DNA of 43,165 nucleotides from Flavobacteriales bacterium (GTDB lineage Bacteria > Bacteroidota > Bacteroidia > Flavobacteriales > CAJXXR01): the NCBI GenBank assembly GCA_025210805.1, contig JAOAQX010000025.1, positions 1 to 43,165 of the forward strand, written 5' to 3'. Positions 31,480 to 40,931 of the stretch are shown here, piece by piece. The first letter of the stretch is position 1. Each line of letters opens with the position of its first letter. A model generated the notes under the pieces. It was not told where the DNA came from and ran no database searches. It worked only from the letters and a program-made list of their open reading frames with translations. Position numbers and translations under genes: made by a program.

Positions 31480-33480
31480 ATGTCATTCTTAAACCCTGTC
31501 ATACTATTTTTTTTATTCACCATTCTTTTGGTGATTCTTATACATATCCTAAATCTTAAGCGATATAAAAAACACTATTTCTCAAATTTTAAATTACTTG
31601 AAGAGCTCACGAAAGAGCAAAATAGAAAAGTAAAATATAAGAATCTGTTCTTGATTTTACTAAGAAGTATGATTGTTTCGGCACTTGTTCTGGCATTTGC
31701 GCAGTTTTTTGTAGGGAACAAGAATCAAAAAAAAGCAAATAGCCTAGCCATTTTTATAGACAATTCTATGTCTAATACTCGAAAATTGGGAACTCCAACA
31801 ATTCTAGATTTATCAAAGAAATACGCTACAGAGCTTATTGAGAGTAGTCAGGCTAATCAGTTCTTAGTTCTTACAAATGATTTTTTTCGAGGTAAACATT
31901 TGAAAAAAATTGGTAGAAAAGAAGCTTTGGAAAAAATCTCCAATATTCAACCAAGTCATTTTAGGCAAAATATCGATTTTATTTATGAGCAAGTTTCCCA
32001 AAATGTAGCGGAAGAAACCGAAACGTATTTTTTAGGAGATTTTCAAGAAAACCAATATAAGAATCTTCATAAGATTCAAAGAAATGATAGTAATCAGGTT
32101 TATTTAATCCCTTTTTCTACAGAACAAACAGGAAATATTTCTATTGAAAAAGTAGCCTTAAAAAATCCCATTTTAATTTCGGGTGAACCCATAGAACTTG
32201 TCGTTACTTTAAAAAACCATTCGGCAGAGGCTCAGTCTAAGTTAAAACTAAAGGTATTATCTCATAAAAAACAATTGGCGATTGCTCAAACTGATTTAAT
32301 GGGCGCTTCAGAACAAGACGTTCTTGTCAAATTTAGTTTACCCAATAGACATGATGGGAAATTAGAAATAAAAATTCAAGATCCTTTTTATACTTCAGAC
32401 AATCAATTTTTCTTAACAATCCCTATAAACAATAAGCCTAAGGTTGTATTGATTTCTAATGAAGATATTAGCTTTCTTACCAAATTATTCCAAAAGGCAA
32501 ATTATGAGGTAATTGTTCAAAAACCTAAAAACCTAAACTTAGCAGCACTTGAGCAGGTAGATTTATGGGTTTTAAACAAATTAGGTTCAGCTCATACCGC
32601 TATTCTCCAAAAGGCAAAAAAACAACTGGAATCAGGTGCTAATGTTTGGTTTATCCCAAGTGATTCAAGAGAGCAATCAAATGATGTGTTGAGGTTAATG
32701 GGAAGCGATTTTCGTTTAAAACAACAGGATGAAAATCCAATGAAAATTACCCAAGTGGTAACAAATAACCCTCTATTTAAAGGGGTTTTTAATGAAAGTA
32801 ATATCGATATTTCAGCAGGAAGCCTTCAGTCAGAAAAACATTGGGAGTTAAGTGAAACCTTTGAAAGTAAAGAACTTTTACAATTAGCAAACGGACAAGC
32901 ATTTCTCTCTTATCAAAATACTAAAAAGGGACTTTTATTTCTTCAGAGTTCATCATTTGAGCATACAAATTTTGAAAAACATACTTTATTTGTTCCTATT
33001 TCTTTGAATATGGGATTGATAAAAGCAAATCCTACTGCAAGTCACTTGGTAATAGGGAAAAGTGACAGGATTGAACTCCATGAAGAAGAAAAAGAAGAAA
33101 CACTTAGAATACTTTATCGAGGCAATAAAATGAGTCCTAAATTAATGAAAATCCAAGGGAAACAGATTGTTGTTCTTTCGGATCTATTTAATAAACAGGG
33201 GTTTGTAGATATCCTTAGGGGAGAAGAAATCGTTCAGTCTATTGGGCTTAATAATGATAATCAAGAAAGTGAAATGTCTTTTTTGAGTGTTAATAAATTA
33301 GCAGAAATTACTGAAAGTAGCCATTGGATTCATTTATTGGACAACCATTCTGAGCAATGGAATGCCTTTTTAAATAATCATAAAAAGAACCAAAGCAGTT
33401 CCTATTTTTTCTTGATGTTAGCTTTGGTGTTTTATGTGATAGAAATGATTTATCTAGCTTTTCAAAATAAAAGAAAATGA
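31480..33480 (+). CDS. BatA-like membrane protein with VWA-like domain
   Basis: 666 residues from the ATG at 31480. The BatA N-terminal domain is clear: FLNPVILFFLFTILLVILIH (helix 1), the basic loop KRYKKHYFSNFKLLEEL and helix 2 (LFLILLRSMIVSALVLAF). A VWA-like part begins SLAIFIDNSMSNTRK with a D-x-S-x-S metal motif. A long periplasmic region follows, and a final helix (FFLMLALVFYVIEMIYLAF) just before the end. Bat proteins are envelope-stress and aerotolerance factors in Bacteroidetes, usually linked to MoxR and DUF58 proteins. Here DUF58 is two genes downstream. It overlaps the next gene by 4 bp. Confidence 0.85.
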   Translation: MSFLNPVILFFLFTILLVILIHILNLKRYKKHYFSNFKLLEELTKEQNRKVKYKNLFLILLRSMIVSALVLAFAQFFVGNKNQKKANSLAIFIDNSMSNTRKLGTPTILDLSKKYATELIESSQANQFLVLTNDFFRGKHLKKIGRKEALEKISNIQPSHFRQNIDFIYEQVSQNVAEETETYFLGDFQENQYKNLHKIQRNDSNQVYLIPFSTEQTGNISIEKVALKNPILISGEPIELVVTLKNHSAEAQSKLKLKVLSHKKQLAIAQTDLMGASEQDVLVKFSLPNRHDGKLEIKIQDPFYTSDNQFFLTIPINNKPKVVLISNEDISFLTKLFQKANYEVIVQKPKNLNLAALEQVDLWVLNKLGSAHTAILQKAKKQLESGANVWFIPSDSREQSNDVLRLMGSDFRLKQQDENPMKITQVVTNNPLFKGVFNESNIDISAGSLQSEKHWELSETFESKELLQLANGQAFLSYQNTKKGLLFLQSSSFEHTNFEKHTLFVPISLNMGLIKANPTASHLVIGKSDRIELHEEEKEETLRILYRGNKMSPKLMKIQGKQIVVLSDLFNKQGFVDILRGEEIVQSIGLNNDNQESEMSFLSVNKLAEITESSHWIHLLDNHSEQWNAFLNNHKKNQSSSYFFLMLALVFYVIEMIYLAFQNKRK

Positions 33481-34742
33481 GAATATTATTTAAACAAGTA
33501 ACCCTTGTGGATAGGGAAAGTACCTATAACAATCAAACGATAGATTTGTTAATAGATAAAGGTGAGATTGTTCTTATTTCGAAAAACATCAATGAAGCTG
33601 CCGATAGAATTATTGATATTCCGAATTTGCACATCACTAACGGAATGCTTGATCTTGTTGGAAGTATTCCAGACCCAGGGGAGGAGTTTAAAGAAAATTA
33701 CCAGACAGGAATCGAGGCAGCCTCACATGGTGGATATACACATATTGCCATTTTGCCTCATAAAAATGCACCTGCTGATTCTAAGGAACGAATTAATTTC
33801 ATTAAGAATCAGGCAAATGATGCCGCAACGAAGATTTTACCGATTGGGGCTTTGACAACTGGTTTAAAGGGCGAGAATATGGCGGAGCTCTATGATATGC
33901 AGCAGAATGGAGCATCGGCATTTGCACAAGATAGAAAATTTTTGAGCAAAGGAAATGTGATGAAAACAGCTCTTGAATATGCTAAGATATTTGATGGGCA
34001 AATAATAAGCTTTCCACATGATACCACACTTGATGAAGGAGCTGAGATTAATGAAAGTGAAGTTTCAGTGTTTATGGGAATGAAAGGTTCTCCAAATATA
34101 TCAGAAGTCATTGGAGTAGAGCGTGAGCTTAATCTCGTGAAATATACCGAGGGTAAAATTCATTTAGCCTGTCTTACCACTGCCGAAGCTTGTGAAATAT
34201 TGAAAAATCACAAGAAAGAAAAGCGTAGGGTAAGTGCTTCTGTTGCTATTCAAAACTTAGCTTTTCATGACGAAAACCTTAAAGAATTTGATGTAAACCT
34301 AAAAGTTCAACCGCCAATTAGAGCGAGAAAAGATCAAGAAAAATTAATAGATTCTGTTGTTGATGGAACTATTGATTGCATCGTTTCAAATCACCATCCA
34401 CAAGATCAAGATGCAAAATATAATGAATTTAAACTTGCAGAATTTGGTGCTTTGTCATATCAAAATACCGTTGCTCAGGCTTACGAAATATTGAAAAATA
34501 AGTTGACTTTGGAGGACTTTGTTGCTATTTTTAATAAAAATTCCTATCATGTTTTGAGACAAAAAACTACAGTAATAGAGGAAGGGCAAAAGGCAAATTT
34601 AACGTTCTTTACACTGGATAATGACACAGTTTTTGATGAAAAACAAATTGTATCATTATCAAAAAATTCACCTTATATAGGAAAAAAGTTCCGATGGAAA
34701 AATCATGGGATTTATAATGATGGAATCCTAAAAATGATATGA
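33477..34742 (+). CDS. Dihydroorotase-like protein lacking metal ligands
   Basis: 421 residues, amidohydrolase (PyrC/AllB-like) fold. The usual PGFIDxHxH strand is replaced by ITNGMLDLVGSIPDPGEEFKE (both His gone). EAASHGGYTHIAILPHKNAP follows the family plan, but the TDHAPH motif reads CIVSNHHPQDQD. The Lys that is carboxylated in active enzymes is not evident. Catalysis is therefore unlikely; a structural partner of aspartate transcarbamoylase or a repurposed protein is more likely. Bacteroidetes PyrC homologues often lack the HxH, which I know as a family tendency. Coupled to the BatA-like and DUF58 genes by ATGA overlaps. Confidence 0.85.
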   Translation: MRILFKQVTLVDRESTYNNQTIDLLIDKGEIVLISKNINEAADRIIDIPNLHITNGMLDLVGSIPDPGEEFKENYQTGIEAASHGGYTHIAILPHKNAPADSKERINFIKNQANDAATKILPIGALTTGLKGENMAELYDMQQNGASAFAQDRKFLSKGNVMKTALEYAKIFDGQIISFPHDTTLDEGAEINESEVSVFMGMKGSPNISEVIGVERELNLVKYTEGKIHLACLTTAEACEILKNHKKEKRRVSASVAIQNLAFHDENLKEFDVNLKVQPPIRARKDQEKLIDSVVDGTIDCIVSNHHPQDQDAKYNEFKLAEFGALSYQNTVAQAYEILKNKLTLEDFVAIFNKNSYHVLRQKTTVIEEGQKANLTFFTLDNDTVFDEKQIVSLSKNSPYIGKKFRWKNHGIYNDGILKMI

Positions 34743-35662
34743 AATTTCTAAACTCCAAATATCTTCATGAATTAGGAAGTATCGATTTTATTGCTCAACA
34801 ACTTGTGGAAGGCTTCATGAGTGGTCGTCATAAGAGTCCTTATCATGGTTTTTCTGTAGAATTTGCAGAGCATCGCCTGTATAACCCTGGCGACTCCATG
34901 AAACATGTGGATTGGAAACTTTATGGTAAAACAGACAAACTTTATCTCAAAAAATACGAGGCAGAAACGAATCTAAAATGTAAAATTATTTTAGATACCT
35001 CCAGTTCCATGTTTTACCCTATAAAAAAGGTGTGGTCTCTTCAAGAACCCAATAAATATCTTTATTCTATTTACGCCATAGCATCATTAATAGAATTAAT
35101 GAAAAGGCAGCGGGATGCATTTGGAGTGAGTCTTTTGGGAGAAGAAATAGAGCTCAACACTCCCTCAAAAAACTTGGAAAGTCATCAATACTTTTTATAT
35201 GAACAATTAGAAAAAAATATCCTTGCCTTTGGGATAGAGGAGAAAAAGAATACCCATTTTTCTAGTCTTTTACAAAAAGTGATTCAGCAACAAGGCAGAC
35301 GATCGGTTATATTTATTTTTTCAGATTTGATGTTTGACACTTCTGAAGAATTTGAGGCTTTTTTTACGGGTCTAGAATTTGCAAAATTCCAAGGGCATGA
35401 AGTTACAGTTTTTCATACGCTAGATTATAAGGAAGAAGTGGATTTTAATTTAGATGCCGAGCAAATGGAAGTTTTTGCTTTAGAAAGTAATCAGAAAATT
35501 AAACTAGATTTAGCCGATATCCAAAATAAATATCAAAAGAAAATGCAAGCTCATTTAAGAGAAATCAAAGGGAAGATCCAAGATCAAGGAGTGAACTATT
35601 TCCCAGTAGACATCAACAATCAAATAGATGATGTTTTGATGGCTTATTTGATGCAGAGGTAG
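34739..35662 (+). CDS. DUF58 protein (VWA-like), partner of MoxR/Bat systems
   Basis: 307 residues, cytoplasmic. The family block EHRLYNPGDSMKHVDWKLYGKTDKLYLKKYE is recognisable (only part quoted in order: YNPGDSMKHVDWKLYGK), followed by a MIDAS-type motif IILDTSSSMFYP. RRSVIFIFSDLMFD supplies the second VWA acidic motif. DUF58 proteins work with MoxR ATPases and Bat membrane proteins; no MoxR gene is present here, so one may lie elsewhere. It starts 4 bp before the stop of the dihydroorotase-like gene and ends the operon, facing the deacetylase gene. Confidence 0.88.
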   Translation: MKFLNSKYLHELGSIDFIAQQLVEGFMSGRHKSPYHGFSVEFAEHRLYNPGDSMKHVDWKLYGKTDKLYLKKYEAETNLKCKIILDTSSSMFYPIKKVWSLQEPNKYLYSIYAIASLIELMKRQRDAFGVSLLGEEIELNTPSKNLESHQYFLYEQLEKNILAFGIEEKKNTHFSSLLQKVIQQQGRRSVIFIFSDLMFDTSEEFEAFFTGLEFAKFQGHEVTVFHTLDYKEEVDFNLDAEQMEVFALESNQKIKLDLADIQNKYQKKMQAHLREIKGKIQDQGVNYFPVDINNQIDDVLMAYLMQR

Positions 35663-35671
35663 GTTTTACTT

Positions 35672-36646
35672 TTAAAATGTGATAATTCGATTTTTCCTTA
35701 TTTCGCCTAGTTGTTCTATCGAAAATTTTTCATGGAGCATCACTCTAGGTAAAACATGGGTGAAGTTCTTGTGTTCTGGATAAATTTCACCTTTTCGAGT
35801 ACTTACTGATGTCTTGAAGTCAAAATTTTTAATCCATTCAAAATCTCTTTTTTTTGCTTCATTATCAGACCCAAAAGGAAAAGCAAAGTGAGCGGTATTT
35901 ACACCGGTTTCTTTTGAGAATAGTTGATTACAAGTTTCTATTTCTTTTGTGAAATTTTCTTGATTCAGTAAAGCCATATTTGGATGGGAGTCCGTGTGAT
36001 TTTCTATTTGCACTAAAGGATCATTTACTAATACTCTTATTTGATCCCATGTCATTCCTAATTCTTTAGGATAAGATTCCCAATCAATATTTTGATTTTT
36101 AAAATAAGTAAGAATCTCTTCTTGAGAAAGGGATAATAAATACGTCCTTATCTTCATAAAATTAGCTTCTTTTTCAAGTGTACTTCTATTAGAAACTAAT
36201 TCATTATTTATGTTCACCTTTTCCTCTTTTAGTAGATACTCTTCTAAAGCATACCACCACATCTTAATATTTCTTTCAGGCATTCCTGTATTTAAGTAAA
36301 TCGTGAAAGGAATTTGGTGTTTTTTGAGAATAGGATACGCTACTTCAAAATTATCTTTGTAACCATCATCAAAGGTTATTACAAAAGTACTTTTTTGTAA
36401 AGTATTTGAAACGAGTTGATGATGAAGTTCATTCAATGAAATAAACTGGATTCCTTTTTTCTTAGCTTCAAGAATAAAATTTTCTAAGAACTCTGGACTT
36501 ACTTTTAAATTCTCGTTGGGGAAAAGTCGTTTATGATCTATTGGCGACACTCTATGAAGCATAAAAATAACAGAATGCCCTCTAAAGTATTTTTTTATAA
36601 AGGGCATTTTTTTTGAAAGTTGGATAATCTGTTTTTTAAGAGACAT
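35672..36646 (-). CDS. Polysaccharide deacetylase (NodB-type)
   Basis: 324 residues. NodB motif 1 is VITFDDGYKDNF (Asp93, Asp94) and motif 2 is IENHTDSHPNMALL with His217 and His221, which bind the metal. FAFPFGSDNEAK matches the later motif, and LPRVMLHEKF the end. A 62-residue insertion lies between motifs 1 and 2. It removes N-acetyl or similar groups from a surface polysaccharide. No signal peptide is seen, so it may act in the cytoplasm or on a precursor. Overlaps the upstream methyltransferase by 11 bp in a four-gene minus operon. Confidence 0.9.
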   Translation of the reverse strand: MSLKKQIIQLSKKMPFIKKYFRGHSVIFMLHRVSPIDHKRLFPNENLKVSPEFLENFILEAKKKGIQFISLNELHHQLVSNTLQKSTFVITFDDGYKDNFEVAYPILKKHQIPFTIYLNTGMPERNIKMWWYALEEYLLKEEKVNINNELVSNRSTLEKEANFMKIRTYLLSLSQEEILTYFKNQNIDWESYPKELGMTWDQIRVLVNDPLVQIENHTDSHPNMALLNQENFTKEIETCNQLFSKETGVNTAHFAFPFGSDNEAKKRDFEWIKNFDFKTSVSTRKGEIYPEHKNFTHVLPRVMLHEKFSIEQLGEIRKNRIITF

Positions 36647-37325
36647 TTTTCGTCGCTTTTATTCCTATGGTTACTTGATAATTAGGGTCTTTGTAGAATA
36701 ATTCTTCGTTGGTAAGTTCTTCGGCAGTAATTCCATGTAGAATAGAAGTTGCCGCCAATACATTTCCATAAATTTCGATTTCTACATTTCCTTTACCAAA
36801 TACTCTTTCAAAGGCATTTTTAATCGATAAATCGGTAAATCTCCAATAATCTCCCCATCGATCCATGTCGTATCTGCTGATTTGACAAAGTCCTGCAACA
36901 GTGGTAAGCATCACTCCATTATCTTTCAATAAATGATAACCACCTTCGATACCTTTTTCAAAATCTTCGATAAAATTTAAAGTTTGCGTACAAATAAAGC
37001 AATCTACACGATTGTTTGGTAGAGTTTCTGATTTAGTCAAATCTCCAACAATTGTGGCGTTTGGATTTTTATCATCGTAATGCAAAATTTCAGAAGAGGT
37101 TACTTGACTTCCGTATTTCAATGAGTAAGTGGACTCAGATATTTCTAACACAGAGCCTAAAATATGCTTATGTTGTTTTTCTAAAAAATACTCAATAAAT
37201 GCTCGATCGATAGGCGTGCCTCGATCAAAGCCAAATTGATTTGAAATAGGATCTTTACTTCTTAAATGATACCATTTTTGACTCGTGAATTTTCTTTTTA
37301 AACCTTTAAGAATAGATTTTATCAT
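36636..37325 (-). CDS. Class I SAM-dependent methyltransferase
   Basis: 229 residues. A loop typical of methyltransferases links LGSVLEISESTYSL with YGSQVTSSEIL, then DLTKSETLPNNRVDCFICTQTLNFIEDFEKGIEGGYHLLKDNGVMLTTVAGLCQIS, of which the NRVDCFICTQTLNFIED motif is the diagnostic middle. In glycan clusters such proteins (Methyltransf_11-like) modify sugars. The opening Arg/Lys-rich segment and RGTPIDRAFIEYFL are typical of this subgroup. It is 10 bp after the FkbM gene and overlaps the deacetylase gene. Substrate unknown. Confidence 0.8.
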   Translation of the reverse strand: MIKSILKGLKRKFTSQKWYHLRSKDPISNQFGFDRGTPIDRAFIEYFLEKQHKHILGSVLEISESTYSLKYGSQVTSSEILHYDDKNPNATIVGDLTKSETLPNNRVDCFICTQTLNFIEDFEKGIEGGYHLLKDNGVMLTTVAGLCQISRYDMDRWGDYWRFTDLSIKNAFERVFGKGNVEIEIYGNVLAATSILHGITAEELTNEELFYKDPNYQVTIGIKATKNVS

Positions 37326-37335
37326 AATACGTAAT

Positions 37336-38145
37336 TTATGATTTATACATGAAAATATTCAACTGATTATCCATGGCTTGTTCTTCCTTTTTAGAAAATG
37401 GTCTTTTCTTAGAATAAATACTTTGAATATGATATCTAAAGCTATTTCTTTGAGCAATTTCCAAAATTTGGGCAAGCTGTTGATTGTCATTATGGAATGA
37501 GTGAAACTCTAGAAAAATGTTTTGAATTCTATGAAGATTTTTCTCTAGATGTGGGAAAACCGTATTTTCGGCACCTTCTATATCCATTTTAAAGAAGTCG
37601 ATATGATTATATTGTTCAAGATAATCATTGATATCAATGGCTTCCACTTCCATAAAATTCTCTTGGTTATTTTGATTGACCAAGGATCCTGAATCAGCTC
37701 CTTCTGCGGCGAATTTAAGTGTTTCACTTTTTATCCAGACGGCTTTTTTATTGAGTTCTACATTTTGAAATTTATTTCGCTCTATATTGTCTTTTAAAAA
37801 ATCAAAAACTTTTTCATCTGGTTCAAATGCTATAATTTTAGCATTAGGATATATCGTCTTTATATAAGATGAAACTGTCCCTACATTTGCTCCACAATCA
37901 AATACGATTGGGTTAGGGTTTTTGGTGTCAAATTCCATGATATTTTGAAAAAAGACTTCATGATATTGCCATAAAAAAGATTTAATATCTGGAACGACAA
38001 AATTGAGTCCATTGAATTTGACATTTTTGGTTTTATACCTTTTTTCAGGATTATTTGATAAGGCCATAAGAATGAACCTTCGATAGTTCTTATCGAGAAA
38101 AAAGTACCCTATATTTTTAAAAAACTCTGTTAATACTAGTTTCAT
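37336..38145 (-). CDS. FkbM-family methyltransferase
   Basis: 269 residues. The SAM motif is clear (PIVFDCGANVGTVSSYIKTIYP), followed by IIAFEPDEKVFDFLKDNI and FFKMDIEGAENTVFPHL, the FkbM signature with D-I-E-G. Adjacent to the other methyltransferase and a YfhO-type membrane protein; such clusters modify capsule, LPS or glycoprotein sugars. It overlaps the upstream YfhO-like gene by 4 bp. Confidence 0.88.
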   Translation of the reverse strand: MKLVLTEFFKNIGYFFLDKNYRRFILMALSNNPEKRYKTKNVKFNGLNFVVPDIKSFLWQYHEVFFQNIMEFDTKNPNPIVFDCGANVGTVSSYIKTIYPNAKIIAFEPDEKVFDFLKDNIERNKFQNVELNKKAVWIKSETLKFAAEGADSGSLVNQNNQENFMEVEAIDINDYLEQYNHIDFFKMDIEGAENTVFPHLEKNLHRIQNIFLEFHSFHNDNQQLAQILEIAQRNSFRYHIQSIYSKKRPFSKKEEQAMDNQLNIFMYKS

Positions 38146-40793
38146 CCTTTTCTTTTATAATTTAAATATAAAGCACCAATTGTCATTAAGAATACTAATA
38201 ATGATAAAATCCCCCCAATCATAGAGCGATTATTCACCATTCGAAACTCTATTTTATGTTTACCTGCTGGAATTTCTAAAGCTCTAAGGATGTAATTGGC
38301 TCTTAGTATTGAGACTTCTTCGCCGTCTATGAATGCGGTCCAACCTTCTGGGTAATATATTTCAGAAAATACGGCTATTCCAGTTGTAGGATTGTTCGAT
38401 TCGTAAGTGAGTACGTCAGGTTTATAAGATACTAGCTTAACTGATCCGTTTGCAGAACTGGTTTTATTTTGTAGTTTTTTGAGTTCATCTTGGTGAAGAA
38501 TAACCGTATTTTTAGGGTCAATATTAGCAATTTCTGCATGTTCTTCATTTGCTGATGAAACTTCTTTTATTTGATTTACAAACCACGCATTTCCATAAGT
38601 TTGATCATTTACAGCAAAGAGTTTTCCTTGGTATAAATAATACTTGTTGTTGAGCATATTTAAAACCTTAGTTTTTCCAAAATCTCTACTGTTAAGGTGG
38701 GCTAGTTCTTTACTGATATATCCATCAATAATATCTTGATATCTTCTCAGTTTTGCAGGGCTATAGCCTCCTGTAGATTTATGAAAATAACTGGCTCTAG
38801 AGCTATTAAAAGGATTGTCTAGATCCATTACTCGGTAGTTTGTTTCGAAATTAAGTGTTTGAAATTCGATATTTTCTTTATCAAATTTGCTCATTCTTTT
38901 TCCGTTTTCTTTTTTCCATTCTGCAGTTCTCTTTGCAATTTCTTGTTGAATTGAGGGTTTTTGTCTCATTTCATTTTGAAGAATTGCATAATCCCCTTGA
39001 GTGGCATATTGTTTATTGGCATGCTTTTTTTGTTTTTGCCAATAGGTATATTTTCCTTTAGATTTTTCATTATTCAAAAAATGTTGATCTTCTTGCCAAA
39101 CATCTGCTAAGGTAAGAATCACAAGTAGTGGAAAAGCAAATTTTGCGGGAATTGTTTTCTTAATAAATAGGAGAACGATTATAAAAGCAGGAACGATATA
39201 CATTAATCTACTCAGGGTAGAATCCCAAAACATCCCTTCTCTAATACTTATGGTCGCTTCATAGAGTGTGTTTGCTCCATTTGGATTGCTTTTTTCTAGC
39301 TGATCAATTGCTAAAAGTTCGGCTTGATTTAAGAAATCAAAAAAGACACTTGGAACAAGACCTATAAGTAAAATGGCTCCAATAACAGATCCACCAGTAA
39401 TTGTTATTTTTTTGAGATTTTCTTCTGCCCAAGTTTTGTTGGTAATTTCTCTCAAAAACAAAATTGCCATAATAGGAAATGTAAAATTGGCAATTACCAG
39501 CATAGAAGATACGGTTCTAAACTTAGCATAAAGTGGGACATAGTCAATAAATAAATTGGTCAACCACATAGATCCAATATCTCCGCCTAGGTTTTTCCCC
39601 CAGCTAAGCATTATTGTAAGAATTGTAGCTCCCAAAAGCGACCATTTAAGCCAATTATTCACAAGAATTAAATACAATAGTGCAAAGAAAACAATAATAG
39701 CTCCAATATAATTAGGTCCTACTGTTCCTGGTTGATCTCCCCAGTATCCTCCAAAAGTTCTTCCTCTATTTTTTTGATATTCTTGATAAGCTAATTGTTG
39801 AATTTGTCTGTTTTCCTTTCCTAAAGTCTCAAAATATTCAGTAGTTAAATGATTGGCTCCTTTTGAGTTTGGAACAAAAAGATTATAAGTTTCTCCTATT
39901 CCATAAGACCAATGAGTAATATAATCTCTTTTTAGACCTTTACTCATATTCATTTTGTCGTATTCACTAAGGGTAGCTTCATCTGGCTTTGCTTCCGATT
40001 CTAGTACTGGCGCCCCTCTCATAGAGTGTTTACTGTATTTATAGGTTTCAAAATTATTTGAAAAATTAGCAACTCCGGCCAATATAACAGCTACAACTAT
40101 AAATGCCATGCGTTTTGCGAATTGTCCTATTTCTTTGCTCTTATAATACCTAATAAATTCAAAAAGAATCATAAATGCCAAAACAAAACCAAGGTAGTAT
40201 GTCATCTGGATATGGTATACCATAATTTCCATTGCCATAAAAAAGGTAAAAACAACAAAACCAAGCCAACGTTTTTCCCATTTAGATCTCAAAAGCATGA
40301 TTAAACCTGCTAAAACTCCTGGAAATAAAGAGATAGCCATCATCTTTGTCATGTGACCTACTTGAATAATAATGATATTATAACTCACAAAAGCATATGC
40401 TAAAGCTCCCAAAATGGCAATCCAAAAATTAGTTTTTAAAACTCTTGCAAGAAGGTAAAAACTCATGGTAGAATAAATTACCGCTACCACGGGGTAACCA
40501 AACAAGCCAGAGAAGAATACATGTAGCTCATAAAAAGGATTAAAATTTGGATAATAGATGATATAGGTAGGCATTCCTCCAAACATAGAATTTGTCCAGG
40601 CAGATTTAGATCCAAACCAAGAATGATAAGTCATGGCCTCGTTTGCCATACCATTAAAACCTTGCATATCATGAAGCTTTAAAGAAAGCCCTTCCAAAAC
40701 AGGAGAAAAATAGGCGAGTGCTACCAATAAAAAAATACCAAAAGCTGCAAAATGCTCCCAGTTAGACTTAAAAAAATGCTTGATTTTTTCCAT
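38142..40793 (-). CDS. YfhO-family polytopic membrane protein
   Basis: 883 residues from the ATG at 40793 (MEKIKHFFKS); an earlier in-frame start at 40814 is possible. Roughly a dozen membrane helices fall in residues 15-560, beginning AAFGIFLLVALAYFSPVL, with a DMQGFNGMANEAMTY loop and YNIIIIQVGHMTKMMAISLFPG. A large exported C-terminal domain follows, closing VFSEIYYPEGWTAFIDGEEV and a last helix near the end. YfhO proteins are GT-C-like and are implicated in glycosylating teichoic or lipid-linked sugars in Firmicutes; the Bacteroidetes homologues are uncharacterised. First gene of the minus glycan operon. Confidence 0.88.
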   Translation of the reverse strand: MEKIKHFFKSNWEHFAAFGIFLLVALAYFSPVLEGLSLKLHDMQGFNGMANEAMTYHSWFGSKSAWTNSMFGGMPTYIIYYPNFNPFYELHVFFSGLFGYPVVAVIYSTMSFYLLARVLKTNFWIAILGALAYAFVSYNIIIIQVGHMTKMMAISLFPGVLAGLIMLLRSKWEKRWLGFVVFTFFMAMEIMVYHIQMTYYLGFVLAFMILFEFIRYYKSKEIGQFAKRMAFIVVAVILAGVANFSNNFETYKYSKHSMRGAPVLESEAKPDEATLSEYDKMNMSKGLKRDYITHWSYGIGETYNLFVPNSKGANHLTTEYFETLGKENRQIQQLAYQEYQKNRGRTFGGYWGDQPGTVGPNYIGAIIVFFALLYLILVNNWLKWSLLGATILTIMLSWGKNLGGDIGSMWLTNLFIDYVPLYAKFRTVSSMLVIANFTFPIMAILFLREITNKTWAEENLKKITITGGSVIGAILLIGLVPSVFFDFLNQAELLAIDQLEKSNPNGANTLYEATISIREGMFWDSTLSRLMYIVPAFIIVLLFIKKTIPAKFAFPLLVILTLADVWQEDQHFLNNEKSKGKYTYWQKQKKHANKQYATQGDYAILQNEMRQKPSIQQEIAKRTAEWKKENGKRMSKFDKENIEFQTLNFETNYRVMDLDNPFNSSRASYFHKSTGGYSPAKLRRYQDIIDGYISKELAHLNSRDFGKTKVLNMLNNKYYLYQGKLFAVNDQTYGNAWFVNQIKEVSSANEEHAEIANIDPKNTVILHQDELKKLQNKTSSANGSVKLVSYKPDVLTYESNNPTTGIAVFSEIYYPEGWTAFIDGEEVSILRANYILRALEIPAGKHKIEFRMVNNRSMIGGILSLLVFLMTIGALYLNYKRKG

Positions 40794-40915
40794 TATATCT
40801 ACTTTTAAAGGCACTAAGATAATCCATATTGTGCAATTCTGAAGAAAAAAAGTTTAGATAAAAATATCCACTTTTAAAAAGCCATTAATTTTATACTTCC
40901 ATAGAAATTTTGCCA

Positions 40916-40923
40916 TATCTTTG
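40916..40923 (+). promoter_or_regulatory. Possible -7 box just before the prenyl synthase
   Basis: TATCTTTG is a perfect TAnnTTTG on plus, only 8 bp before the ATG at 40932 and 14 bp before a second ATG at 40938. If real, the transcript would be almost leaderless. No good -33 box was seen. Confidence 0.25.
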
Positions 40924-40931
40924 AACACCTT

